A program made the translations under genes and the position numbers. From assembly GCA_019915015.1 (NCBI GenBank), contig JAHBBC010000025.1:496001-560000 (forward strand): a stretch of DNA of 64,000 nt. Reading direction: 5' to 3'. The notes under the pieces were generated by a model, which ran no database searches, was not told where the DNA came from, and saw only the letters and a program-made list of their open reading frames with translations. This document shows, piece by piece, positions 51,668 through 61,799 of the stretch; positions within the stretch are counted from its first letter, which is position 1, and each line of letters opens with the position of its first letter. The DNA comes from Auriscalpium vulgare. Lineage: Eukaryota; Basidiomycota; Agaricomycetes; Russulales; Auriscalpiaceae.

Positions 51668-52416
51668 TCGCCCAACAACCATCTGAACGGCGTGGGGGCG
51701 GCCTACGCACGAAGCTGGCCTGCCAGCGGCGATATCAGAGCCTTGCCTGTCTCTCAGAATGTCAAGCCGTTGAGCTCCCCGCCCAAATGCGGCGCTTCTT
51801 CTGGCCCGCCAGAGACCAACTGCCTCCATACCTCAGCCTGCCCAGACTCTCGCACGCCGTCTGACTTGCCCGGCGCAGACAACTCCGCGGTGGCCCCGAC
51901 ACGGGTCGCTCCCAGTGCATCGTCGACTGCTGCGCCCGCTCAGCGCTCGCCCCAGTCGCCCCCACCCGTTCATTGCGCCACATCGCCGACAGGGTCTCCA
52001 AATGCATCAGAGAACTCGTTACCGATGCGTATCACCCGTAGATTTCCCTCTGGGACTGGTCCAGGAAGCACGTCGTGGTACAAATCTACCGGAGAGGCAC
52101 GTATATCTCACCCGCCAGATAGCCTGCCCGGGCGACAGCCTGCAGATTTGTATATCCACGTCAATACGACAACGGAGCCGCGCCTCCAGATATGGATCCT
52201 CGAAGATGGCCGATGGCAGATTGCACAAGAAGGAATGTATCATCCCAAGCACGAACGTCGCCTGTTCGTGCGTGTAAATGACGACCCGAGTTGGGTCCAG
52301 CCTCGCTCTCTCGTCTCCATGAAGTCCCGTGCACGTCGGGCAAACGAAGAAGGTGCGTCATCTCCCTTGTGCTCGTCCTCGTTTCTCCAAGCTTGGTTAA
52401 CGCCATTGTAGAGTGA
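51402..52416 (+). CDS. Gene O: uncharacterised 274-aa protein
   Basis: Exons 51402-51470, 51539-51582, 51646-52352 and 52412-52416 join in phase; the last contributes only the end of a Glu codon and TGA. The first two exons and the start of the third come from the duplicated block (MLVSEATFLVGEDERDLVDA...SSPIRTRRFPASAHR). The third exon adds a long Pro/Ser/Thr-rich linker and a C-terminal domain: STSWYKSTGEARISHPPD, ADLYIHVNTTTEPRLQIWIL, DGRWQIAQEGMYHPKHERRL, and PSWVQPRSLVSMKSRARR. A broken relative of this domain lies at 39.5-40.1 kb. I cannot name the domain. The frame is intact. A TATA-like CCTTTAAGATCC lies near 51201, about 200 bp upstream, between gene O and gene Q. Confidence 0.65.
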
Positions 52417-53288
52417 TTTGCCGTTGACTTGGGGTGCGGTAGACGTGGCAAGCGTGTGGGAACCGGAAGTCAGGATGGTTAAGAGCAGGCTGCGGCTCGA
52501 GAGGGGTGGGCAATGCGAATCGCCGCACTATGGGGATGTATGTGTATGAGAAATCTATGTAACAACTAGCGGCTTCATCTTATGAAGGAACCGGCGTGGT
52601 GTCCGCATTTGGGGTCGCCCTCCGTCTGACCGTTACGATTCCTACGAATCGTTGCTTATGTCATCCATATACAGCGTTTTTTCGACCCCATGCAACGATC
52701 ATCTGTGTCGCCTTTTTTGGAAATTCGCTCCCACGCTATGTCAACTCACGACTTTACCCCTCCTCATTTGCTCCACACAATATACACAAATGATTGCCTA
52801 AATACACTGATTACTAGGCCATGCAACATATACAGAAGTTGCAGAACAGTGATGTTGCGACAACTGAGATGCACCAGACAACACAGGCAGAAATACGATG
52901 ATGTCACTCCGGGGTTTTAAAATTACAATTAGAGCCCGAAATGATGTCATCACTCTTGATTTCACAACAACCACCTCAGGTGCAGCTGCACACCCAACTT
53001 ATGTAAATTTTAATGCCCTCCAGTGAACAGTATTGCCCACCATGACTTAAATTTGGTACCAGGGCCACTCCCAGTCGTGTTTTGGTGTCTAGTACATAGT
53101 GTCTCAAGACTATTATTTATGTATATATTTGATTATGTAACCAGAAACCCCCTCAGAGCGGAATCGTACTGCCGCGCTACGCGCCGGCCCACTCCCAGCA
53201 AGTCCGAGAAATATCAGTCGATGGAGTTGCAGCTGTGAGGATGGTCAGGGTTTTTCTGACTTGAGTGGAGATGTGGGTGCCCATGAAT
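52417..53288. other. AT-richer intergenic stretch, no gene seen
   Basis: Short open frames only. The base composition is clearly more AT-rich than the gene regions nearby. Confidence 0.45.
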
Positions 53289-54134
53289 AACCACGTCTCC
53301 CTGCCTCATCCCGGGGCAGGCAGGCTCAACCGCATTCTCCATGGCCCATCTCTCGCAGGAGAGTCTAGGATCTGAAGAAAGCCTCAGGGCATTCTTTATG
53401 AACCCAGGCTGAAGTATACGAAGTTAGTGCGCAACCTGACGAGTCTCACAGGGACTGCACCCTTTGCCTCATAGACGACTGGAAGTGGGCCGGGCGACTG
53501 CTATATCGAGAGGCAGCGAGCAAAGAGGAGTAGCTGATACACGGGATAGATACAGCACGTAAAGTAGGGTATTAAAATACACCGATGTAAGTATACATGA
53601 CGGTAGCTGAGCGCAGAGGTGGTAGACCGATCGCGAGGTTGACGGTCAGGCTCGCAGTCGCTTGGGCTGATATACGGCCTCCTTGTTAGAGTCTGAAGCA
53701 TTAACGAGGCGCAAAATGTAAAACTAGCCTTGCTGGGGTTCGTCAAGTCTTCGATTGCAACCCGTTTTTGGCTCTTGGGCCGCATGGACGCAATCACGGT
53801 CTTGCGTTCGGTTGGGGCATGAATTGCATCCTGCGACTGTAAAGGGATTAAATGCGGGCAGACGAGCGCAAACACCTGATGCTTACCGACTTGCTCCGCA
53901 GCAGGCGTCCCTGCTCAGCTTCATCGCTGATCTGTTTTTGCAGCCGGCTGATTTCCAAGCGAAGCAGTCTGGCGTCCTTGCGAGCGTCTCTGATGCGAGC
54001 CCGAGTAGCGCGAATGGAGTCCCCCTGCCTGTCGAGTTCACAGTAAGACGCGGCGATTGAGGTACGTAGACGATGGCAGGCGTCGCGATGGGTTTTGATA
54101 GCCTTCTTGCTGCGTGGAGGTCAAGACGGCATGT
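53289..54134 (+). repeat. 0.9-kb duplicated block, copy 2 (copy 1 at 21281-22205)
   Basis: Aligns with copy 1 in the same orientation; it lacks the 70-bp insertion and several smaller pieces. The minus strand carries the same coiled-coil exon (donor GTAAGC at 53886) and a following exon that stays open further than in copy 1 (KRVAIEDLTNPSKASFTFCA). Confidence 0.85.
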
Positions 54135-54150
54135 GAGCGATGCGAGACTG

Positions 54151-54476
54151 CTAGATGAGACCAGCGATGGCGTACCAGGCAATGGCCGGGGCCGTTGCAC
54201 CGTCCATCTCGGTCGTGGGGAGCACCACGAAGCGGTCTCTCCAGGTGATGACATATGACTTTCCCTCGTTCCGCCCTGGTATGACACAGCGTAGTGGGCA
54301 TATAGCCTTGTCCGCGATCAGGCGTTCGGAGCACGGCGAGCACACGATATGACCTGAGACGACGTCAGACAAAGGGTGGCACGCCGCCGGGAGGATCTGG
54401 ACTCACCGCAGCGCAGGTAGCAAGGAATCATCGGACTGACGAAATGGCCCCAGCATATCAAGCACTTGGGATGCAT
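54151..54476 (-). CDS. Small RING-finger protein
   Basis: Two exons, 54407-54476 and 54151-54353 (53-nt intron, GTGAGT...CTCAG), give 90 aa. The N-terminal two thirds are a RING: KCLICWGHF, then CYLRCGHIVCSPCSERL split by the intron, and CPLRC, that is C-x2-C, C-x-H-x2-C-x2-C and C-x2-C. After it come SYVITWRDRFVVLPTTEMDG and a hydrophobic end (IAWYAIAGLI). RING proteins usually act as E3 ubiquitin ligases; nothing here indicates the target. The ATG at 54476 starts only three codons before the first cysteine pair, so an upstream exon may exist; the open frame at 54479-54727 on the same strand is a candidate but ends in a stop before the RING. Confidence 0.6.
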
Positions 54477-55097
54477 GCTTAGACAGCGGAGGTGATGTAG
54501 CCTCTGGGGCTCGCATCGGCCGCGACATTAAATAGGCCCAGGACCACAGACAAAGAGTCGCCACTCTGCGAAATTGCCACGACGAGCCGATGCATGATGT
54601 CGCCGTCGTCTACATAGCAGCTCTGTGAGGACAGAGAAAGAAAGCAAGGCGCGTGCCAGGCGCGTGCCAGGCGCTCGGATGCCATAAGCGCCGCCTGAGA
54701 GCCGCCGGCGCCTTTTGGTCTCGCCATTCACCCTCATTCATCCGTTCGACGGACTGTAGCCGCATCGCTCAGCACACCTCCAATCGCCATTGTTCAGCTC
54801 ATGTATCCAGCGCTCCAAGAGGTTCACTGGCACCCCATGCAGCCCCGTCTGGTCCTTGCTGGCGCGATGATGTTTCCCGGCGTGAGTCTTTTATCCTCTT
54901 GGATCGATGATCTGATCAGTCCTTGCTATGTCATTCGGCTAGATTTGCGTCTGCACTATTCTCCAGGCAGGCACCCGGACGTACTGGCAATGCGACACTC
55001 GAACGTTTCGTTTCCTGTGCCCTCTTGCTCTGTCATTCGCTCTATTGACCTTGTTTTATAAGTCTAATGGCCGCTGGGGTTCTTTTGTGCCGCCTGG

Positions 55098-55107
55098 GTG
55101 TCTTTAT
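55098..55107 (+). promoter_or_regulatory. TATA-like box upstream of gene E
   Basis: TCTTTATAAC lies about 170 nt before the ATG of gene E. The wider context (CTTTATAACCCCCAGGCT) resembles CTTTATAAACCCAGGCT near 21386 and a mutated copy near 53394. Confidence 0.4.
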
Positions 55108-55275
55108 AACCCCCAGGCTCGCCTTGCCACCCCGCCGTGTTCTCACCTGCCCATTTTTTTGGGCTCTCGAACTCTGCCTTTCGGCGGTATGTGTGCTTCC
55201 AACCACCACTTTGATCGTGCTTTAAGCTCATGCGCAGTGGCCTCAGAGCGGTGAGATCCGGTCCTCGGGCACACG

Positions 55276-55999
55276 ATGGATAGCGAGACTGTCCCGGACG
55301 AAAGTGAGTGTTCGAGACTTGAATTCATCGCCAATGCTCAGTCAAACACACAGAGACATCCCCGATCGATACTACCGAGCCTGCCCCTCCACATGTCGGT
55401 GGCGCATCGTCGGCGTGGACGTCGAGCGCCGGAGGCGGAGGCGCCCACCAGTGGTATCGCGTCGAGAGACCTGACAACGACGACGACGACGAACGTGACT
55501 CCTTCGAGGTCGATACAGAGGGCGACGTGGAGATGATTGACGCCTGGATGTCGGCAGCTTTTGCTACGATGGTGAGGAAAGCTCTTGACGCCCGTCCATC
55601 GCTCTGCTTCTCATGACTCGCAAGCAGCCAGATGAGGCACCTGTCGGGGACCAGCAGAGCGGTGATGGCGGGTCTGAGCGCTCTCAGGGTGATGTTGAAA
55701 TGGCCGATGGTAGGCCGACAGCTCCTTCCGGCGCGTCGGAGGATTTGACGTCTCGGGTGAGTTCTCCCTCGCCAGGGTTCGCTGCTGACTGATCCACGTC
55801 CCGCAAGGAGAGGCCGTCCGACGTGCGGATTACCGGAGCATTGCGCGACCTTGAGAATGCCCTTCTTCAGGTCGGGCAGCTGCCTAGGCCTCGCGCCTCC
55901 GGCGGTCTGTCGACGCGCGAGGTTCTCCTCGTCGGGCTTTTTCTGCTCGTCTCACTGTCGCTGCTATTCTCGATTTTGATCCTCCTGCGGACCGGTTAA
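55276..55999 (+). CDS. Gene E: tail-anchored membrane protein (paralogue of gene D)
   Basis: Four exons, 55276-55303, 55354-55571, 55628-55756 and 55808-55999, give an intact 188-aa frame. The order is a short N-terminus (MDSETVPDEK), a Gly/Ser/Ala-rich linker, an acidic stretch (PDNDDDDERDSFEVDTEGDV), EMIDAWMSAAFATM, a second acidic linker, a predicted helix (ITGALRDLENALLQVGQLPR) and a terminal hydrophobic helix (LLVGLFLLVSLSLLFSILIL) ending four residues before the stop. That is the tail-anchored layout, with the soluble part facing the cytosol. Gene D at 9.6-10.8 kb has the same architecture. The very short first exon and all phases support the model. Function unknown. Confidence 0.75.
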
Positions 56000-58400
56000 G
56001 AGGGGCATGGAGGCTATTGCAGGGGCTAGATCATCGCTGACTGAAAGAGGCATGGCATTGACATCGAGTAACATCCACATAATATCTATTATCACCTAGT
56101 TGACTCTAAACCCATTATCACCTAGTCGACTCCAAACCCATTATGTCTCAAACCAGCTCAGGATCTCAGTCAACCATTTTATTGGAGATAAGTAGTCATA
56201 GCCTGGTATGCTCACAGTTGATCTGGGCATACTTGGAGAGCAAATGAATGTCCAGCGACGCGAATACCTTGTGAGGCTGGTTTGGTAACATACCAACGAG
56301 TATTATTATTTGACATATAAAGGCCTTCTTGCCACTTGTACTTAGTCCTTCGTCCTTCCACAACCGTCCTCCCTGATATACTTCGGCTCTCATAGGCAAT
56401 GCCAGCAGTGTTGTCGCCATGGGGTTTCACCCGTCGCGCGCGCATGTGTCTTTGAGTACCTTTGTATACACTCATGGCGACACTGTGCGTATTGCTACTA
56501 GAAGTTCTGGGAGTGAATCTTGCTGTGGAATAAAGGCGTACTGACCGCCACCATGTGCCCCAGACTCGCGTTGTCGAGGCCCCGACGCGAAGGCATTGAC
56601 GTGCAGCTCGAGTGCACCCTGCTCTTGGAAAGAGAGACACCATGTCTGTGGTGGAGGATGAGGGCGTGTGGCGCAGCGCAAGAATGACGATCCGCCAGTG
56701 AGCCTGGCATGCCTCCCCGCCATCTCGCGCGCGGTGTTGCACAGGCAGTCCTCCGGGTCAATCGTACTGGAGTCGACCAGAAGGGGTGTGCATGGCGTAT
56801 TCTGAGCGCAAGCGCGAGTTCGTTTGGGAGAGGTGCACAGCTCCGTATACATCTCAATCTGCAAACACGCTGAACAATGTTCTCTCCAGATCCTCACCAG
56901 CATCCTCGAGAGGAGAGACCACACCGGCAAGTTGCTTCTCGCGCCTCCGCGTGATGAGCAGTTGCCCGCATTAATCAACATCAATCATTCTTCATTCTGT
57001 ACAGCAGTAATATTCTTGAATGTCTCAGCGCCGACGCATCGTTGAAGCTCCTCCTGTTGGGTCGATTTGTCAACAACCGCCATGTCTCCAGCGTGAGCAC
57101 GCACCTCTTCAAGCCTCCACTCAGCCTGATCTTCCCTTCTACTCTCATCCCCGAGGTGTATCGTCTCCTCGCGCTCACGATGTGCACCGCGCATTTCCTC
57201 TAGCACGTCTGACACGCTGCGCGCGCTTGCGTCATCTGGCAGCATGTTCTGCGCGCTGCGCAGGTCCGACCAACTCGTGATGCGGAACTGCATGCCCTTG
57301 AGCGGGCGCCGGTAATTGAACTCGCTCACGCGCCGGCTGTAGTCCGACAGGTTCACTGTCGAGCTCTCCGAGGTTGGCAGCGGGACGCCAAGCAGTGGTC
57401 GATGGGGGGCGCGCATCGCTGCGCGAGAGCTTGAGGAGAGCTTGATGCAGAGCATCAGGCAGCATGCAGTGGAATGGGATGACGCCGTGGGTGGTGACAA
57501 TGCGGGATGGTGGTACGGCGCGCGAGCGTGACGGCGGCGGCTGACAGTGTGTCGGCGACATGCGTCACTTCGGCGGGGCTGGGCCACGTCGTGCGCGGGG
57601 GTCGGTAGGGGTGCATCGGTGTCGCGTACGAGTCATGGTGGGAGTGTGTGATGGAGGGTGCGTGCGAGTGGTGCTCGTGACGGCGGCGGAGGGCGGGTAG
57701 CAGCGCGCTAGCTTGATGGGTCGGCGTCATGCGTGGCCTTTCGCTGCGCAAAAGATGGGCCGGTGGTTGGCGCGCATTGCTGCGGAGCGTCGGAGCACGC
57801 ATATGTGTTCGACCATAAGGAGGGAAGGCAGGTGTGGTAGCTAAGAAGACAAAACTGCGCGATGAGTAACGTGCTCAGACATGAGCTGGCATACATACGC
57901 ACCTGGTGGTTGACCAGAAGACCTCTAGGCCACAGCTCGCTCACGGCGGCGCTGAAGCAAGTAAGGGACGAGTCGGTTGCCGGCGCGGCGATGAATGTCG
58001 CGGGCGTGAGTCTTTTCATGCTGCCAAGGTGCGTTAATGCTGTCCCGTTGCTGCTCGAGGGCATTGCTTACCGCTGAGCCAGGAGACGGCGTAGTGGCCA
58101 TGCGGCTGGTCGGACACGTTCTGCGGAAACCTAAAGGGCGGTGAGGGAGCGAGGGTGAGGAGACCAGCGAGCAGAAATGGGAGAGCGCAAGGAGAGACAG
58201 GGTCAGGCAGAGAGGACAGGAGAAATAGTGAGACAGGAGACGGCAAAACGGGCCGGAATGGATATCCCCATCGAGGCAAAAGCGACGTTTTCGAGCCAGG
58301 AAAAGCCTCGGTCTCTAGTCGAGACCAGGCGGCCTAGGGACTAGGGACTTTTGGCGCCAGATGGCTCTCAGTCAGCCAATCAAATCGTTGTCTCGGACTT
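56000..58400 (-). other. Minus-strand open frames without a resolved gene
   Basis: Between 56200 and 58064 the minus strand has several overlapping open frames that look partly coding. Examples are NLSDYSRRVSEFNYRRPLKG, MQFRITSWSDLRSAQNML and SVSDVLEEMRGAHREREET around 57000-57380, and LTPATFIAAPATDSSLTC before a GTGCGT donor at 57900. I could not join them into one phase-consistent chain and recognise no domain. They may be one gene with undetected introns or a decayed copy. Confidence 0.25.
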
Positions 58401-59440
58401 TTATATGGGGCCTAGTTGCTTTCTAGGATGGATAAGTTACGCGGGCGCCCTCACCTTCTATTCATCCTTCCCACCAGCGATGATGACCCACTCGACGCCA
58501 GCCCCGCGACGAGTAGCAGTCGAGACGATGCCACGACGTCTATGACATGGTCGTATAAGCCTGAAAGCCCTCGTGGCGAGCAGGTAGAGCGGCGTGTCAA
58601 TACTACTGGCGGAATCGAGACTGTCTGCCCTGCCAGTGGCTCGTACCGGCGGACTCGAGACAGCAAATTCGCGACCTTCCTGGCGACTCCAAGTCCTGGC
58701 CGCCCTTTTCCCGACCTACACCTGTACTTTCTGTCCATTTTTCAAGCGCAGCTCGTGAATATAGACGGTCCGCGGCTTTCTATCAACATAGTGGTGCTCG
58801 TCTCTGACTTTTGGATCCAGGCATTTCCCCGTGTTTCGACGCCTTAGACTCGAGACTGCGAGACGCGCCCTCGACAATCTGGAGCCATCGGAGAACTGGG
58901 ACGACGACTTCAAGCACAAGACCGATTCCCCCGTTCGACCAGCGCGTGGGCGGCCTACGCAGACGCCCTCCAAGCGAAGCCAGCTCCTGTGAGACGGCGA
59001 ACTGTGACGATGAGTTTGAGGAGTCGGGGAATGCGGTCGTGGGCGCGGAGGCGGCGTGGGGTTCGTCTGACTCGGACTTGGAGACGGGCTGGGTTTTGTG
59101 GACCAGGAGGAGGACAAGACCTTTGCCGCTCGCGTAGGGCCGCCATCTCTCCCTCCCCCTTCATCTAGTTAGGAGTCCGGTCCATCTGGTATCGAAAGAC
59201 TTTTACATCGGCCCTCTGTCGACATTTCCTCTCTCGCTACACCTTCCACGACTACCCATCGATCATCTCCCAGGACATCGCCCGGCTCGCCGCAGTCAGC
59301 TTCGCTCCGACGATCGACTCACCTGCCTTCCCCACCTTTCCAGCGTGGCTGTGCCGTGACGAAATTCTCTGGGTTACTTGAAGATACTGGCACGCATCCA
59401 GTCAAGCCCGGATCGGGAAGAGGCATTTGACGTGCTGCGG
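58401..59440 (+). other. Stretch with uncertain plus-strand open frames
   Basis: Open frames 58416-58847 and 58811-59137 overlap and lack known motifs (the latter has an acidic segment and ends DLETGWVLW...). The segment 59200-59440 contains Ser/Pro/Thr-rich translation that could be the upstream part of the EDC4-like relic. No gene model is proposed. Confidence 0.25.
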
Positions 59441-59445
59441 GAGTA

Positions 59446-59473
59446 GCAACAGCAGCAGCAGCAGAAGCAGCAG
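59446..59473 (+). repeat. CAG/CAA trinucleotide repeat
   Basis: About nine imperfect AGCAAC/AGCAGC/AGAAGC units. It lies just upstream of the EDC4-like relic. Confidence 0.8.
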
Positions 59474-59608
59474 GGCCTTCCCCCGTCGGCATCTACACTT
59501 CGACCAGCCCCCTCTAGCACAACGAAATTGCTGGGCAGGTTACTCCCCGAGCAGCTCATGTCTGGGTAAATCTGATCTGCTATATCGACGCGCGGATAGT
59601 TCACAGGA

Positions 59609-61799
59609 ATGCGCCAAAGTCAAACTGCGGGTCCTTCGCCGCCCTATTCTTCTCCCGACTTCTCGCAGGAACACGAGACGAGCTCTTACTACGAACCGGA
59701 GATCGTGACGCTGCAGCAGCCCCGGCCAGATGACTTCCAGAGCCCTATCACCGTTCCCGTCCATCCAACAGGCAGGCAACTGGCTCTGTCCGAGTTCATG
59801 TCTCCGCTAGCGGCGTCAATCTCCTCTTCCAATCCGACTAATATGGTTATCGCGCCTTCGCAAGCCTCGGACAACAACGAGGGCACCTGGTCGGCCGTCA
59901 TCGAACCCAAGCGGAATGTGGTCGACAACCTCAGTGAGCAGCTCACCCGGGTGCAGCCGCCTCAGACATCGGCGCAGATTGCTTCTCCTGTCGATATGAA
60001 TGGTGACGAAACTCCAGTCGGCGAAACTACCCATCCAGAGTGCAGTCCAGGCCTCTTACTCCGAAGTCCCAGCACCCTCTCCTCGCAGCTCGCCTCCGAA
60101 AATACCAGCCCATCCACCAGCCCGTGGCGCAGTTGCCACGCCTCCTGCAGTCAGCCGTCTCAGGAGGTTGAGTACGACGCCTCGGGCGAGGAGGACCGTC
60201 CGGCTGAGCCATGTGGACGAGGGAAAGGCAAGATCGTTGGCTGGACGGAGAGGGAGGAAAAGACCGTCAAGGTGTCTGAGGGCGACGGGCAGAGTGACGT
60301 CGTGATGCCCAAGGAGACCAAGAAAATGGAGGAGAATCTGTACAGTCGTATTGGGCGTCTCGCTGAAAAAGAGCTGGGCAAGCAACGTGAGTTTTATTTG
60401 CACCTTCTGATATCGAGCTCTGTCACCTAATCCACCTCCAGACCAACGTCTCGAAGATGTCAGGGTCGGCGCAGGCTGCTGATTTCGCGCGTCAAGAGAA
60501 GATTCTCAAGCTGATCACCACTGGATTGACAAAGAACACGACTCGCGTTGTTGAGATGGCCTTCAAATCCGAGGTGCAGAACTTGGTACTCCCGGCTCTG
60601 GAGATCATCTCCAAAACCAAGGTGAAGGCAGCGCTGAACAAATAAATCGGGGACTAGGCGAGATTGTGAACTAGGAGAGCTTCTGTTCCACGGATATTGC
60701 CGTCCACTTTACTCAGTCGCCCTTCAAATTGCAGACCCTTCCCAACGATAGTGAAGGCTCCTACTCCGCCCTGAGATCTCCGGTCACGTTGTCCGGACGT
60801 TCTCCTCCGCATGCATCACATCTGTCATCGAGCGCCACGTCAAGGAGGCTATCACCGAGGACCATTCCGCGTACACCCTCTTGGCAGAGCGAGGCGCTTC
60901 GCGGCCAGCAGGTGAGAGATTCTTCTCGTTTGCCGTCACATGCGATTAATTCTTCCCCCAGCCTGTCATCCGCGACCAGTCTGTGTGGTCACTCGGCGAC
61001 CAGATCAAGTATCTGAGCTTGAATGCCAGCGTTGCTGCCTCGCAGGCAAGGCACTCACCCTCTGCCTTCGGATCCGGTGCCGGCATGCCCTTTTATCAAC
61101 AGCAGTACCGTCAAGTTGGCCAGTCTGGTGGCACTCCTCCGCAGATCCACGGCCCGCCTCCCCCTCAGCAGCAACAACTCCTTTCTCCTCAATTCAATGT
61201 GCACGGGCCTTGGTTCCGGTCGGGCATTCCTGCTCCGCAAGTCTCCCACCATGCCCTTCCTCCGCCAGCTGCTCCTGTCCATCATCCTCCCCCTGCGCAG
61301 ACGGAGAGTGGGACGACGCCTATCTTGCTGTGCTCGGCACGCAAGACCTGCGCCAGCTCTGGGAGCCGTTGGCTTGGTCCAATCCCGAACTTATCATGCC
61401 CTTGAACGGACCTCCTCCGCTGTCGCAGGCTGTCATCCTGATGCTCGTACACCGTGCGCGTTCTTTTGCGTGCTTGTTAGCTGCGACAACACTGATGCCT
61501 GTGTTCTAGCTCGCTGCTGCAATCGAGGAGAGGGCTCTAGTCGATGAATCTTCCAAGTCTTCCATCTGGTGGCTGCAGCGCGCCGCCGTTGCCCACTTAC
61601 TTCTACTGAGTTCACCATGGCTGACGGATACAACAGTACCCTATCATCTCCCCTTACGTCGCGCGCGTTCTCCCCAATGTCCAGTCGATGTGTTGAACAC
61701 GACGAAGCAGCGCATCGCAATCCTCTCCGGTGGATTGCAGGTGCTGGAGACTGCCCGTATGGTCTCGGACATCCAAGGCGTCCCGAGCCCACTCAACTA
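59609..61799 (+). pseudogene. Decayed copy of the C-terminal half of EDC4 (mRNA-decapping scaffold)
   Basis: The order matches the conserved EDC4/Ge-1 C-terminus: a Ser/Pro-rich linker, NLYSRIGRLAEKELGKQ, HQRLEDVRVG, AQAADFARQEKILKLITTGL, TKNTTRVVEMAFKSEVQNLV, LPALEIISKTKVKAALNK, LLRPEISGHVVRTFSS, WQSEALRGQQ, SLGDQIKYLSLNASV, a Gln/Pro-rich linker, WDDAYLAVLGTQDLRQLW, MPLNGPPPLSQAVILMLVHR, SSIWWLQRAA, ISPYVARVLPNVQS, NTTKQRIAILSGGLQVLETA and RMVSDIQ. EDC4 scaffolds the Dcp1/Dcp2 decapping complex in P-bodies. The copy is dead: stops follow KAALNK (60643), and frame changes are needed near 60470, 60750, 60880, 61300 and 61690. Introns are still recognisable (60387-60441 and 60911-60960), so it arose by DNA duplication rather than by retroposition. 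The N-terminal WD40 part is absent here. Confidence 0.85.
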
